DNA of 38,495 nt from Streptomyces triticirhizae (GTDB lineage: Bacteria > Actinomycetota > Actinomycetes > Streptomycetales > Streptomycetaceae), in assembly GCF_003696235.1 (NCBI RefSeq), contig NZ_RFFJ01000038.1:1-38495 (forward strand). Direction: 5' to 3'. Under the pieces are notes generated by a model, which worked only from the letters and a program-made list of their open reading frames with translations, did no database searches and was not told the DNA's origin. Position 1 is the stretch's first letter; each line of letters starts with the position of its first letter. Positions 23,984 to 32,134 of this stretch are shown piece after piece. Made by a program: the position numbers and the translations under genes.

Positions 23984-25326
23984 CCCGCCGCGCTCGTCGC
24001 CGTTTCACGTGAAACAGTGCGCCGTCGCAGCCGGTGGATCAGCGCGGCGGTCAGCAGATAGATGGCGGAGACCAGGCAGAGCAACGCCGGGGAGCGGCCG
24101 TCGGAGGGCAGTATCAGCGCTGCCACCCCGGCCGCTCCCACAAAGGCGATGTTGTAGAGCATGTCGTAGAGCGAGAAGACCCGCCCCCGGAAGGCGTCCA
24201 GAACCGACGCCTGCACCACGGTGTCGGTGACGATCTTGGCGCTCTGGGAGACCAGCCCCAGCACAAACGCCGCCACCAGCATGGGCGCCGGCCGGAACGA
24301 GAGGCCCAGCGCCGGAACCAGCACCGCCGCCGACAGCGCGCAGCAGACATACCAGCCCAGCCGTCCCAGGCGGGCCACCAGCCAGGGCGTCATCAGGGCC
24401 GCCACAAAGAAGCCGGCGCCGGAGACTCCCACGGCCACGCCCAGCAGCGCGACGCCCTCGTCGCCGCCTTCGTTCCAGGCGTAGCGGCAGAGCATCAGCA
24501 CGGTCACCAGCAGCGCGCCATAGCAGAACCGCATCAGCCCCACCCCCGTCAACGTCCCGGCGGCGAGGGGACGTTCGCGGAGATGGCGGAGGCCGGCGAC
24601 CAGCCCTCGGCCGGTGGTGACAAGAGCGGCCCGCAGGTCCCGCCCCAGGGAGGCGTCGCTCGGGCCCAGCTGGTCCCGGCCCAGCCGCAGCGCGGACAGT
24701 CCCGCCAGAAGGTAGATCGCCGCCGCCAGCAGCAGCGCCAGCGTGTCCTTGGCGCCCTGGGAGCGGGCCAGCAGTTGAACGACGAAGGCGGCGCCCCCAC
24801 CCACGGTGGCCGCGAGCGTGCCGGCCGTCGGGGAGAGGGAGTTGGCGACCACGAGCCGTTCCTCCTCGACCACCCGGGGCAGGGCCGCCGAGAGGCCGGC
24901 CAGGACGAAGCGGTTCACCGCCGTGACCAGCAGCGCCGACAGATAGAAGAGCCAGTCGGGGGCGCTGCCCAGGATCAGGGCGCAGGTCGCGACGACCAGC
25001 CCGCAGCGGAGCAGGTTGCCGAAGAGGAGCACCTGGCGTCGGCGCCAGCGGTCGAGCAGCACGCCCGCGAAGGGCCCCAACAGCGAGTAGGGGAGCAGGA
25101 GTACGGCCATGGCCGCCGCGATGTCCGTGGGCCTGGTCTCCTGCTCCGGGGCGAAGACCACATAGGTGGCGAGCCCCACCTGGAAGACGCCGTCGGCGAA
25201 CTGGGAGAGCAGCCGCACCGTGAGGAGTCGGCGGAAGCCGCTGCCGCGCAGCAGCCCTCGGAGGTCCCGGATGACGGAGGCGCCCTGCGGCTGTCCTTCC
25301 GGCTGCGGCTGTCTTTCAGGTTTCAC
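23980..25326 (-). CDS. Major facilitator superfamily transporter
   Basis: The 448-residue product has about 12 hydrophobic segments. These include FQVGLATYVVFAP and LLLPYSLLGPFAGVLLDRWRRRQVLLFGN, the second being the loop 2-3 MFS motif A variant (GPFAGVLLDRWRRR). It is an MFS permease of the actinobacterial family found beside this cca gene; the substrate is unknown. The frame is open to 25425, but I choose GTG 25326, which lies inside parS site 5 and overlaps the upstream glycosyltransferase stop by 11 bp. No good Shine-Dalgarno is seen, so the start is uncertain. The C-terminal tail RRRTVSRETATSAAG is encoded by parS site 4. Confidence 0.8.
   Translation of the reverse strand: MKPERQPQPEGQPQGASVIRDLRGLLRGSGFRRLLTVRLLSQFADGVFQVGLATYVVFAPEQETRPTDIAAAMAVLLLPYSLLGPFAGVLLDRWRRRQVLLFGNLLRCGLVVATCALILGSAPDWLFYLSALLVTAVNRFVLAGLSAALPRVVEEERLVVANSLSPTAGTLAATVGGGAAFVVQLLARSQGAKDTLALLLAAAIYLLAGLSALRLGRDQLGPSDASLGRDLRAALVTTGRGLVAGLRHLRERPLAAGTLTGVGLMRFCYGALLVTVLMLCRYAWNEGGDEGVALLGVAVGVSGAGFFVAALMTPWLVARLGRLGWYVCCALSAAVLVPALGLSFRPAPMLVAAFVLGLVSQSAKIVTDTVVQASVLDAFRGRVFSLYDMLYNIAFVGAAGVAALILPSDGRSPALLCLVSAIYLLTAALIHRLRRRTVSRETATSAAG
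24002..24015. other. parS centromere site 4, inside the MFS gene
   Basis: Perfect GTTTCACGTGAAAC in the last codons of the MFS transporter gene, read on the minus strand as Val-Ser-Arg-Glu-Thr in the hydrophilic C-terminal tail. Confidence 0.97.
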
Positions 25327-26851
25327 GTGAAACGTCGTTCGTGGTCTGCGGCGGCCAGGTGCGATCGGGCCGGGAGGGAACGGGGGGCGGTGGAGCGGCC
25401 GGCCGGGAAGTGCCCCAGGCGACATAGGCGTTGGGGGCCGCCGGCGGGATCGCCCGCCGGCGGCGCAGGGTGAAGGAGTCGGGCGCGCCGTCGAGCACCC
25501 CGCCGCCCGGGTCGTCCGAGCCGTCCCGGCGCACCGGGTCGTGCTCGGGCCGGAGGGCGTCGCGCACCACCATGGCGCAGAGGTAGGCGGTGCCCACCAG
25601 GTGCAGCAGGATGGCGAACTGGTAGCCGCCGACGGAGAGCCCCTGCTGGTCCTCCCCGTGGCGGTAGGCCAGATACATCCAGATCCCGAGGTAGTAGAGC
25701 ACCTCGCACGCCTGCCAGACCAGGAAGTCCCGCCAGCGGGGGCGGGCCAGCACGGCCAGCGGGATCAACCAGAGCACATACTGCGGCGAGTAGACCTTGT
25801 TGGTGAGGACGAACAACGCCACGACCAGAAAGGCCAGTTGGGCCAGCCGGGGCCGTCTGGGAGCGCTCAGGGCCAGCAGCGCGATCCCGGCGCAGCCGAG
25901 CGCCATCAGCACCATGGCGTAGGTGTTGACCGCCTCCAGTGCGGTGTCGGCCCGTTGGGAGATGATCAGCCAGAACGAGCCCACATCCACCGGGCGGTCC
26001 TGGCTGAAGGTGTAGAACTTCGACCAGCCCTCCGGGGCCAGCAGCAGCACCGGAAGGTTGACCGCCAGCCAGGCGCCCACCGCGCCCAGGGTGGCGACAC
26101 CGAACTCCCGCCAGCGTCCCGCGCGCCAGCAGAGCACCAGCAGCGGGCCCAGCAGCAGCGCCGGATAGAGCTTGGCCGCCGTCGCCAGGCCGATCAGCAC
26201 GCCGGCCCATCCGGCCCGGTTGCGCGACCACAGCAGCAGGCCGGCGCAGGTGAGCGCGCCGGCCAACAGGTCCCAGTTGATGGTGGCGTTGAGCGCCAGG
26301 GCGGGGGCCAGCGCGACCAGCAGGCCGTCCCAGGGGCGGTTGCGGTGCAGCCGGGTCACGCAGACGGCGATCACCACGGCGCACACCAACAGTAGCCCCG
26401 CGTTGATCATCCAGTAGAGCTGGGCCTCGCGCATCCCGCCGCCGCCCGGGGTGAGCCAGGAGGCGACCTGCATGAAGAACCCGGTGAGCACGGGGTATTC
26501 CAGGTACTCCATGCCGCCGGAGACCGAGTCGGGCAGCCTGTCGAAGTAGGGGATCTGTCCCTCGGCGAAGCCGCGCGAGCTGTAGAGGTGCGGGATGTCG
26601 GAGTAGCAGGCGTGGGTGTACTGGCCCGTGGCGCCGTAGAACCAGTACTCCTCGTAGCAGGGGGCCTTCTGGACCATCCCCAGGGCGAACATCCCGATCG
26701 CGATCAGCGCGATCACCCGCACCGGGCTCCACCAGCCGCCGCCCTGGACCGCCCGCCGGCCGACGGGCCCCCCGATCAACTCGCTGCCCGCCGCCGCCAC
26801 TTCGTCCTGGGCGGTGGGGTGAACGACGGTCGACTCGTGGGGATGCGCCAT
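25316..26851 (-). CDS. GT87-like polyprenol-phosphate-sugar-dependent membrane glycosyltransferase
   Basis: The 511-residue protein is hydrophobic, with roughly ten membrane segments. Examples are VIALIAIGMFALGMV near the N-terminus and the pattern TINWDLLAGALTCAGLLLW with GLATAAKLYPALLLGPL in the middle. The motifs ...YLEYPVLTGFFM, NWDLLA and KLYPALL resemble the DUF2029/GT87 family, whose members use polyprenyl-phosphate mannose in actinobacteria; donor and acceptor here are unknown. I choose ATG 26851 because it has AGG about 9 bases away; ATG 26860 is an alternative. The gene ends inside parS site 5 as VSRET, overlapping the MFS start, and it follows the PBP gene across a hairpin. Confidence 0.75.
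   Translation of the reverse strand: MAHPHESTVVHPTAQDEVAAAGSELIGGPVGRRAVQGGGWWSPVRVIALIAIGMFALGMVQKAPCYEEYWFYGATGQYTHACYSDIPHLYSSRGFAEGQIPYFDRLPDSVSGGMEYLEYPVLTGFFMQVASWLTPGGGGMREAQLYWMINAGLLLVCAVVIAVCVTRLHRNRPWDGLLVALAPALALNATINWDLLAGALTCAGLLLWSRNRAGWAGVLIGLATAAKLYPALLLGPLLVLCWRAGRWREFGVATLGAVGAWLAVNLPVLLLAPEGWSKFYTFSQDRPVDVGSFWLIISQRADTALEAVNTYAMVLMALGCAGIALLALSAPRRPRLAQLAFLVVALFVLTNKVYSPQYVLWLIPLAVLARPRWRDFLVWQACEVLYYLGIWMYLAYRHGEDQQGLSVGGYQFAILLHLVGTAYLCAMVVRDALRPEHDPVRRDGSDDPGGGVLDGAPDSFTLRRRRAIPPAAPNAYVAWGTSRPAAPPPPVPSRPDRTWPPQTTNDVSRET
25320..25333. other. parS centromere site 5, at a gene overlap
   Basis: Perfect GTTTCACGTGAAAC lying across the junction of two minus-strand genes. It encodes the final VSRET of the glycosyltransferase in one frame. 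In another frame it contains the GTG taken as the MFS start. Confidence 0.97.
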
Positions 26852-26959
26852 GGGGCCCATCCTGCCGCACGGGCGCCACGGGGGGCGGAGGGCGGGTCGG
26901 GCGTGCGGCGCGTGGCCCCGCCCGGCTGGCCGGGACCCGGGTGCGTGGCGGGAAACGAC

Positions 26960-27000
26960 CGAGGGCCGGGTCATGGGTCCCTGCCCATGCCCGGCCCTCG
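26960..27000 (-). terminator. Terminator downstream of the PBP gene
   Basis: CGAGGGCCGGG (26960-26970) pairs exactly with CCCGGCCCTCG (26990-27000), and the stem continues with CATGGG/CCCATG after a single bulge. The hairpin starts about 14 bases after the PBP stop. It is very stable, and it should separate the PBP transcript from the glycosyltransferase gene that follows. Confidence 0.85.
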
Positions 27001-27013
27001 ATGGGGAGCCTCG

Positions 27014-29707
27014 CTAGCCCTGGCCCCAGAGCGTTCCGCTGTCTCCGTTCCCGCCGCCGTTGTCCTGTCCGGCGTCCTGGCCCTGGTCGGTTCCGACGTT
27101 GCCGCCGTTCTCCCCGCCGCCCTGGTCGGCCCCGGCGTCCTGGCCCGCGTCCTGCCCGCCGTCCTGGCCGGCGGTCTCGCAGTTCGGGTCCCAGATCTGG
27201 CACGGCTCGGTGGGCTCCGGGTCGGGTTCCGGCTCGGTGGGCTCCGGGTCGGGCTCCGTCTCGGTGGGCTCCGGGTCCGGCTCCTCCTCCTCGGTCGGGT
27301 CCGGGGCGTCGGGCGTCTCCGTCGGCACCGGCGGCGGGCTCTCCGCGCCACCGCCCCAGATGGTCTCCCCGATCTCCGGCGGCTCCGGGAACTCCGTGGG
27401 CTCGTCGTCGGCGGTGGCCTCCTTCATGAAGGCCAGCCAGACGGAGAGGGGAAGGCTGGAGCCGTTGATCCGCTCCATGCCGGCCGTGCCGCGCATCGAC
27501 ATGAAGCCGGCCTCCTCGCCCTCCGCGAGGTCCTCGGCGTCGTCGGCGATGCGCCACATGCCGACGGAGGTCGAGAGGTGCGGGGTGTAACCGACGAACC
27601 ACGCGCTCTTGTTGTCGTCGGTGGTGCCGGTCTTGCCCGCCACCGGCTTGTCGAAGCCCTCCTCGACGATTCGGTGGCCGCTGCCCTGCTCGCTCTCCAC
27701 CACGTCGGTGAGCACGTCGGTCACGTTGTCGGCGACCGCCGCCTCGATGGCCCGCTCGGTCGCGGTCTCGTGCTCCCAGGTGGAACCGTCGGGCTTGACG
27801 ACCGAGACGACCGAGTAGGGGTCGGCCCGCTCGCCGCTGGCGGCGAAGGTGGCGTAGGCGGTGGCCATCCGGATCGGCCCCGGCGTGGAGACGCCCAGGG
27901 CGAAGGACGGCACCGAGTCGTCGGCCGGGCCGAGGCTGGACTCCAACAGGCCGGCGTCCTGGGCCACCTGGCTGACGGTGCTGGGGCCGATGTCCATGCC
28001 CAGCTGGACGAACGGCGTGTTGGCGGAGACCTCCATGGCCTCCCGCAGCGTCACCTCGCCCTGGGACCTGCCCTCGAAGTTGGCCTGGAACCACTCGACG
28101 TCGTCGCCGGTCTCCTCGTCCTCGACCAGCAGTGGATCGCCGTTGTACTTGTTGATCTGGAGGCGGTCCTCGCTGAGGTAGACGCTCTCGGGCGAGAGCT
28201 GGATGCGGTCCTCGCGGCTCTGTTCGGGGCCGCCCTCGGGATCGCGGATGCCCTCCTGCATCGCCGCCGCCAGCACGAAGGGCTTGAACGTCGAGCCCAC
28301 CTGGGCGTTGGGCGCGTCGGCGTTGTTCACATAGTGCTCGGGGTAGCCGGCGCCGCCGTAGATCGCCACGATCGCGCCGTCGCCCGGGATCACCGAGGCG
28401 GCGCCGAACTGCACGTGCCGGTCCTCGGGGCGGGCCTCGGGGTCGATGTACTCCTCCTCGACCTGGGTGACGGCCTGCTCCATCTGGTCCATCATCTGAC
28501 GGTCGAAGGTGGTGTGGATCTGGTAGCCGCCCTTGGCCAGCTCCTCCTCGCTGAGGATGTCGTTCGCGATGAGGTAGTTGTCCACCAGGGTGGTCAGATA
28601 GCCGATCTGACCCTCCTTCTCCATCGCGGGGGTGGGCTCACGCACCTCGGGGAACTCGTTGATCTCCTCGTACTCGGCCTGGGAGAGGTTGCCCACCTCC
28701 ACCCGGCGGTCCAGGACGTACTGCCAACGCTCCTGGGCGCGTTCGAGGTTGGCCTCGTCGATCTCGCCGGTGGCACCGTACGGGTCGTAGAGCCCCGGCC
28801 CCTTGAGCAGGTTGGTGAGGAAGGCGCACTGGCTCGGGTCGAGATCGGTGGCGTCCACGCCGAAGTACGCCTGCGCGGCGGCCTGGATGCCGTGGGCGCC
28901 CCGGCCGTAGTAGGAGGTGTTGAGGTAGCCCTCCAGGATTTCCTCCTTGGAGCGCTCCGCACCCACCTTGATGGACAGCAGCAGCTCGCGCGCCTTGCGC
29001 TCCAGCGTCTGGTCCTGTGTCAGGTACATGTTCTTGACGAACTGCTGGGTGATGGTCGAGCCCGACTGGACTTCGCCGCCCCTGGCCATGTTGAGCACGG
29101 CCCGGCCGATGCCCATCGGGTCGATGCCCGAGTCCTCCCAGAAGGTGGCGTTCTCGGCCGCCACCACGGAGTCCCGCATCGCCTCGGGGATGTCCTCGTA
29201 CGGGATGTTCTGCCGGTTGACCTCGCCGCCGGAGACCACCATCCGCTCGCCGTCGGCCCAGTAGTAGACGTTGCTCTGCTGCTGGGCCAGCTCGTTGGCG
29301 TCGGGGATCTCGGTCAGGGCGTAGGCCAGCCCGACCAGCCCGACCAGCAGGCCGAAGAACGCGACCGCCGAGCCGAGCACCTGTTTCCAGGAGGGCACCC
29401 AGCGGCGCAGCCCGTGCTTGTTGGCGCGCGGATAGTCGATCAGCCGCTTCCGCCCTCTGGGCTCGGCCCGCCTCCGCCGCCCGCCGCCCGTGGCGCCCTC
29501 GGACGCGCTGGCGGCGCGGCGGCGTCCTCCGCCGCCGCGCTGGGCGGCCCTTCTGGCCTCGGCGCGGCTGCCGTAGGCGCGCGGCTCGGGCACCCCCGGC
29601 GGAGCGTCCGGGGCCGAGGGGGGGGCGGGCGGCGGCTCGGCGCGATGGCCGGACGACGCGGCCCGGCGACCACGCGACTGCGGCGGCTTGCGACGGTGCT
29701 CGCTCAT
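27014..29707 (-). CDS. Class A penicillin-binding protein (transglycosylase/transpeptidase)
   Basis: This bifunctional enzyme polymerises glycan strands and crosslinks peptidoglycan outside the membrane. The 897-residue protein has a basic, disordered cytoplasmic N-terminus (about 108 residues) and a transmembrane helix (109-131). The GT51 domain includes the catalytic AAENATFWED (Glu184) and GSTITQQFVKN. The transpeptidase domain has STFK (Ser472), SAN (561-563) and KTGT (692-695). The C-terminus is a Pro/Asp/Glu/Thr repeat (DPEPTEPEP-like), then a Gln/Gly/Asn-rich tail. Class A enzymes of this layout are common beside MurJ-type cell-wall genes in Streptomyces. The start is ATG 29707. Confidence 0.95.
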   Translation of the reverse strand: MSEHRRKPPQSRGRRAASSGHRAEPPPAPPSAPDAPPGVPEPRAYGSRAEARRAAQRGGGGRRRAASASEGATGGGRRRRAEPRGRKRLIDYPRANKHGLRRWVPSWKQVLGSAVAFFGLLVGLVGLAYALTEIPDANELAQQQSNVYYWADGERMVVSGGEVNRQNIPYEDIPEAMRDSVVAAENATFWEDSGIDPMGIGRAVLNMARGGEVQSGSTITQQFVKNMYLTQDQTLERKARELLLSIKVGAERSKEEILEGYLNTSYYGRGAHGIQAAAQAYFGVDATDLDPSQCAFLTNLLKGPGLYDPYGATGEIDEANLERAQERWQYVLDRRVEVGNLSQAEYEEINEFPEVREPTPAMEKEGQIGYLTTLVDNYLIANDILSEEELAKGGYQIHTTFDRQMMDQMEQAVTQVEEEYIDPEARPEDRHVQFGAASVIPGDGAIVAIYGGAGYPEHYVNNADAPNAQVGSTFKPFVLAAAMQEGIRDPEGGPEQSREDRIQLSPESVYLSEDRLQINKYNGDPLLVEDEETGDDVEWFQANFEGRSQGEVTLREAMEVSANTPFVQLGMDIGPSTVSQVAQDAGLLESSLGPADDSVPSFALGVSTPGPIRMATAYATFAASGERADPYSVVSVVKPDGSTWEHETATERAIEAAVADNVTDVLTDVVESEQGSGHRIVEEGFDKPVAGKTGTTDDNKSAWFVGYTPHLSTSVGMWRIADDAEDLAEGEEAGFMSMRGTAGMERINGSSLPLSVWLAFMKEATADDEPTEFPEPPEIGETIWGGGAESPPPVPTETPDAPDPTEEEEPDPEPTETEPDPEPTEPEPDPEPTEPCQIWDPNCETAGQDGGQDAGQDAGADQGGGENGGNVGTDQGQDAGQDNGGGNGDSGTLWGQG
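27206..27286. repeat. 27-bp tandem repeat in the PBP C-terminus
   Basis: Three consecutive units start with CTCGGTGGGCTCCGGGTC at 27206, 27233 and 27260, differing only in the last few bases. They encode the Glu-Pro-Asp-Pro-Glu-Pro-Thr spacer at the extracellular C-terminus of the penicillin-binding protein. Confidence 0.9.
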
Positions 29708-30152
29708 GGGGCAGCTACTCCTAGGACAGACATCCCTGCCTGTGGACGGCGGGTACTTCTGGTGGCCCGATCCCCCGGCGTGCGACCTGATTCCACGTTC
29801 GGGCGCACGTCACCTAGCACGGAGACGTCATCGCGCTCCGCAAGGTTCCCCGTTGGGCTGATCCGCACGGGCCCAGACTACGCAGCGCCAAAAGCCATCT
29901 TTCTTGCCAGAGTAGGCAATTGGGACATTACCCTGACGGTGAACTAAAGATGTGACCCCCTTCACCATCCCCGCGCTTGCCGACATCTCCCCGGCGTTCT
30001 ATCTTTGCGATGTATCGAGCTGATACATCGGTTCAATGCATCGGGGCGAGCACCGCTGCGAGTATCGCCCGGATGTGGACGGACGAGCCTCCTTGTGGAG
30101 GCGCGGACAGGTAAGGCAAGGCACAACGATGCGGACGGAGGTGACCTCCCGG
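29708..30152. other. Divergent PBP-padR regulatory region
   Basis: This 445-bp gap is clearly more AT-rich between about 29880 and 30040 than its surroundings, as expected for promoters. It holds the inverted repeat at 30009-30029, upstream of padR, and a strong Shine-Dalgarno (GGAGGTGA) 8 bases before GTG 30153. I see no gene and could not assign individual promoters with confidence. A frame from 30036 leading into padR is an unsupported extension. Confidence 0.6.
30009..30029. promoter_or_regulatory. Probable PadR operator
   Basis: GATGTATC (30009-30016) and GATACATC (30022-30029) are perfect 8-bp inverted arms around GAGCT. PadR-family regulators commonly bind ATGTAT-N-ATACAT-like dyads next to their own gene. 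This one is 124 bp upstream of the padR start, so autoregulation is likely. A partial third half-site, AATGCATCGG, follows at about 30035. Confidence 0.65.
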
Positions 30153-30791
30153 GTGAGCCGGCGTTCAGGCGTTCTGGAGTTCGCCGTACTCGGCCTCCTG
30201 CGCGAGGCCCCGATGCACGGGTACGAGCTGCGCAAGCGGCTCAACACCTCGCTCGGCGTCTTCCGTGCCTTCAGCTACGGCTCCCTCTACCCGTGCCTCA
30301 AGGCGCTGGTCCAACAGGGCTGGCTGGCCGAGGAGTCGGGCCGCGATCCGGACGACCCCCGTGCCACGCCGCTGTCCAACCGTCGTGCCAGGATCGTCTA
30401 CCGCCTCACGGCCGAGGGCAAGGAGCGCTTCGAGGAGCTGCTCGCGCAGACCGGCCCCGACTCCTGGGAGGACGAGCACTTCGGGGTGCGCTTCGCCTTC
30501 TTCGGTCAGACCTCGCGGGACGTGCGGATGCGCGTCCTGGAGGGCCGCCGCAGTCGGCTTGAGGAGCGTCTCGCCAAGATGCGGGCCTCCATGGCCCGCA
30601 CCAGGGAGAAGCTGGACGCTTACACCCTGGAGTTGCAGCGTCACGGCATGGAGTCCGTGGAGCGTGAGGTCCGCTGGCTCAACGAGCTGATCGAGAGCGA
30701 GCGGGAAGGACAGGAGCAGCGCGAACAGCGCGGCCTGGGAGGCGCGCGGGAGCGCGCACGCCCCGATCCGTCCGACGACAGCACCAACTAA
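30153..30791 (+). CDS. PadR family transcriptional regulator
   Basis: The 212-residue product has the PadR winged helix at residues 1-90: [50 protein letters not shown] and [18 protein letters not shown]. The C-terminal half is helical (coiled-coil-like) and would dimerise. The reading frame continues upstream to 30036, and ATG 30129 is possible. I choose GTG 30153 because GGAGGTGA lies at an ideal distance and the family start is MSRRSG. It is 55 bp upstream of ino1, so it probably controls or is co-transcribed with inositol synthesis. The ligand is unknown. Confidence 0.88.
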   Translation: MSRRSGVLEFAVLGLLREAPMHGYELRKRLNTSLGVFRAFSYGSLYPCLKALVQQGWLAEESGRDPDDPRATPLSNRRARIVYRLTAEGKERFEELLAQTGPDSWEDEHFGVRFAFFGQTSRDVRMRVLEGRRSRLEERLAKMRASMARTREKLDAYTLELQRHGMESVEREVRWLNELIESEREGQEQREQRGLGGARERARPDPSDDSTN

Positions 30792-30794
30792 TCC

Positions 30795-30812
30795 CCCCGC
30801 GACGGAGCGGGG
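30795..30812 (+). terminator. Short hairpin between padR and ino1
   Basis: CCCCGC (30795-30800) and GCGGGG (30807-30812) form a 6-bp stem in the 55-bp gap. It may be a weak terminator or attenuator that lets ino1 be expressed partly independently. Too short to be certain. Confidence 0.3.
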
Positions 30813-30846
30813 TCACGTCGAGAACACACAACAGGGAGCAACCGGA

Positions 30847-31929
30847 ATGGGTTCGGTTCGCGTAGCCATCGCTGGCGTGGGCAACTGCGCCGCCTCGCTG
30901 GTACAGGGCGTCGAGTACTACAAGGACGCCGCCCCGGACAGCCGCGTCCCGGGTCTGATGCACGTCCAGTTCGGCGACTACCACGTCTCGGACATCGAGT
31001 TCGTGGCCGCCTTCGACGTTGACGCCAAGAAGGTCGGCATCGACCTGAGCGATGCCATCGGCGCCAGCGAGAACAACACCATCAAGATCTGTGACGTGCC
31101 CCCCACCGGCGTGACCGTGCAGCGCGGGCAGACCCACGACGGTCTGGGCAAGTACTACCGGGAGACCATCGTCGAGTCCGACGACGAGCCGGTCGACGTC
31201 GTCCAGGTGCTCAAGGACACCAAGGCCGACGTGCTGGTCTGCTACATGCCGGTCGGCTCCGAGGACGCGGCCAAGTACTACGCGCAGTGCGCCATCGACG
31301 CGAAGGTCGCCTTCGTCAACGCTCTGCCGGTCTTCATCGCCGGCACCAAGGAGTGGGCCGACAAGTTCGTCGAGGCCGGCGTCCCGATCGTGGGCGACGA
31401 CATCAAGTCGCAGGTGGGCGCCACCATCACCCACCGCGTGATGGCCAAGCTGTTCGAGGACCGGGGCGTCATCCTGGACCGCACCATGCAGCTGAACGTC
31501 GGCGGCAACATGGACTTCAAGAACATGCTGGAGCGCGACCGGCTGGAGTCCAAGAAGATCTCCAAGACCCAGGCCGTCACCTCCCAGATCCCCGACCGGG
31601 ACCTCGGCGAGAAGAACGTGCACATCGGCCCGTCGGACTACGTGGCCTGGCTGGACGACCGCAAGTGGGCCTATGTGCGGCTTGAGGGGCGGGCGTTCGG
31701 CGACGCGCCGCTCAACCTGGAGTACAAGCTGGAGGTCTGGGACTCCCCGAACTCGGCCGGCGTGATCATCGACGCGCTGCGCGCGGCGAAGATCGCCAAG
31801 GACCGTGGCATCGGCGGCCCGGTGCTCTCCGCCTCCTCGTACTTCATGAAGTCCCCGCCCGTGCAGTACTTCGACGACGTGGCGCGGGAGAACGTCGAGA
31901 AGTTCATCCGTGGCGAGGTCGACAGCTGA
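30847..31929 (+). CDS. ino1: myo-Inositol-1-phosphate synthase
   Basis: This NAD-dependent enzyme converts glucose 6-phosphate to myo-inositol 1-phosphate, the first step toward mycothiol and phosphatidylinositol in actinobacteria. The 360-residue product begins with the Rossmann motif [16 protein letters not shown]. It also has [31 protein letters not shown] and the [11 protein letters not shown] segment typical of the family. It is of normal bacterial length, much shorter than the eukaryotic form. The start is ATG 30847 after GGGAGC. It is downstream of padR and ends before a strong terminator. Confidence 0.96.
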   Translation: MGSVRVAIAGVGNCAASLVQGVEYYKDAAPDSRVPGLMHVQFGDYHVSDIEFVAAFDVDAKKVGIDLSDAIGASENNTIKICDVPPTGVTVQRGQTHDGLGKYYRETIVESDDEPVDVVQVLKDTKADVLVCYMPVGSEDAAKYYAQCAIDAKVAFVNALPVFIAGTKEWADKFVEAGVPIVGDDIKSQVGATITHRVMAKLFEDRGVILDRTMQLNVGGNMDFKNMLERDRLESKKISKTQAVTSQIPDRDLGEKNVHIGPSDYVAWLDDRKWAYVRLEGRAFGDAPLNLEYKLEVWDSPNSAGVIIDALRAAKIAKDRGIGGPVLSASSYFMKSPPVQYFDDVARENVEKFIRGEVDS

Positions 31930-31972
31930 GACGACCCACCCCGGCGTCACGCGCGGCGTGACCCGACCCCCA

Positions 31973-32005
31973 GCGGCAGCCCCGGCCCGTTTCCGGGGCT
32001 GCCGC
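31973..32005 (+). terminator. Terminator downstream of ino1
   Basis: GCGGCAGCCCCGG and CCGGGGCTGCCGC form a 13-bp stem around a seven-base loop, followed by CGTTT. A smaller hairpin (GTCACGC/GCGTGAC at 31946-31962) precedes it. Together they close the padR-ino1 unit before the convergent PLP-protein gene. Confidence 0.85.
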
Positions 32006-32134
32006 CGTTTCAGGGGCCGGGCGGGGGCCGGTGCTGGCCGGCCCGTTCGCACGGGTCCTGTGGCGGGGCGTTCCGGCGTCGGGTGGTTCTGGCGACGGGG
32101 CGTTCCGGCGACGGGGCGGCGGTGGCCGGGCGGC

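Noticed and set aside
26588..29947. Plus-strand frame of over 1100 codons across the PBP gene
   Set aside because: Shadow of the class A PBP, whose catalytic motifs are clear on the minus strand.
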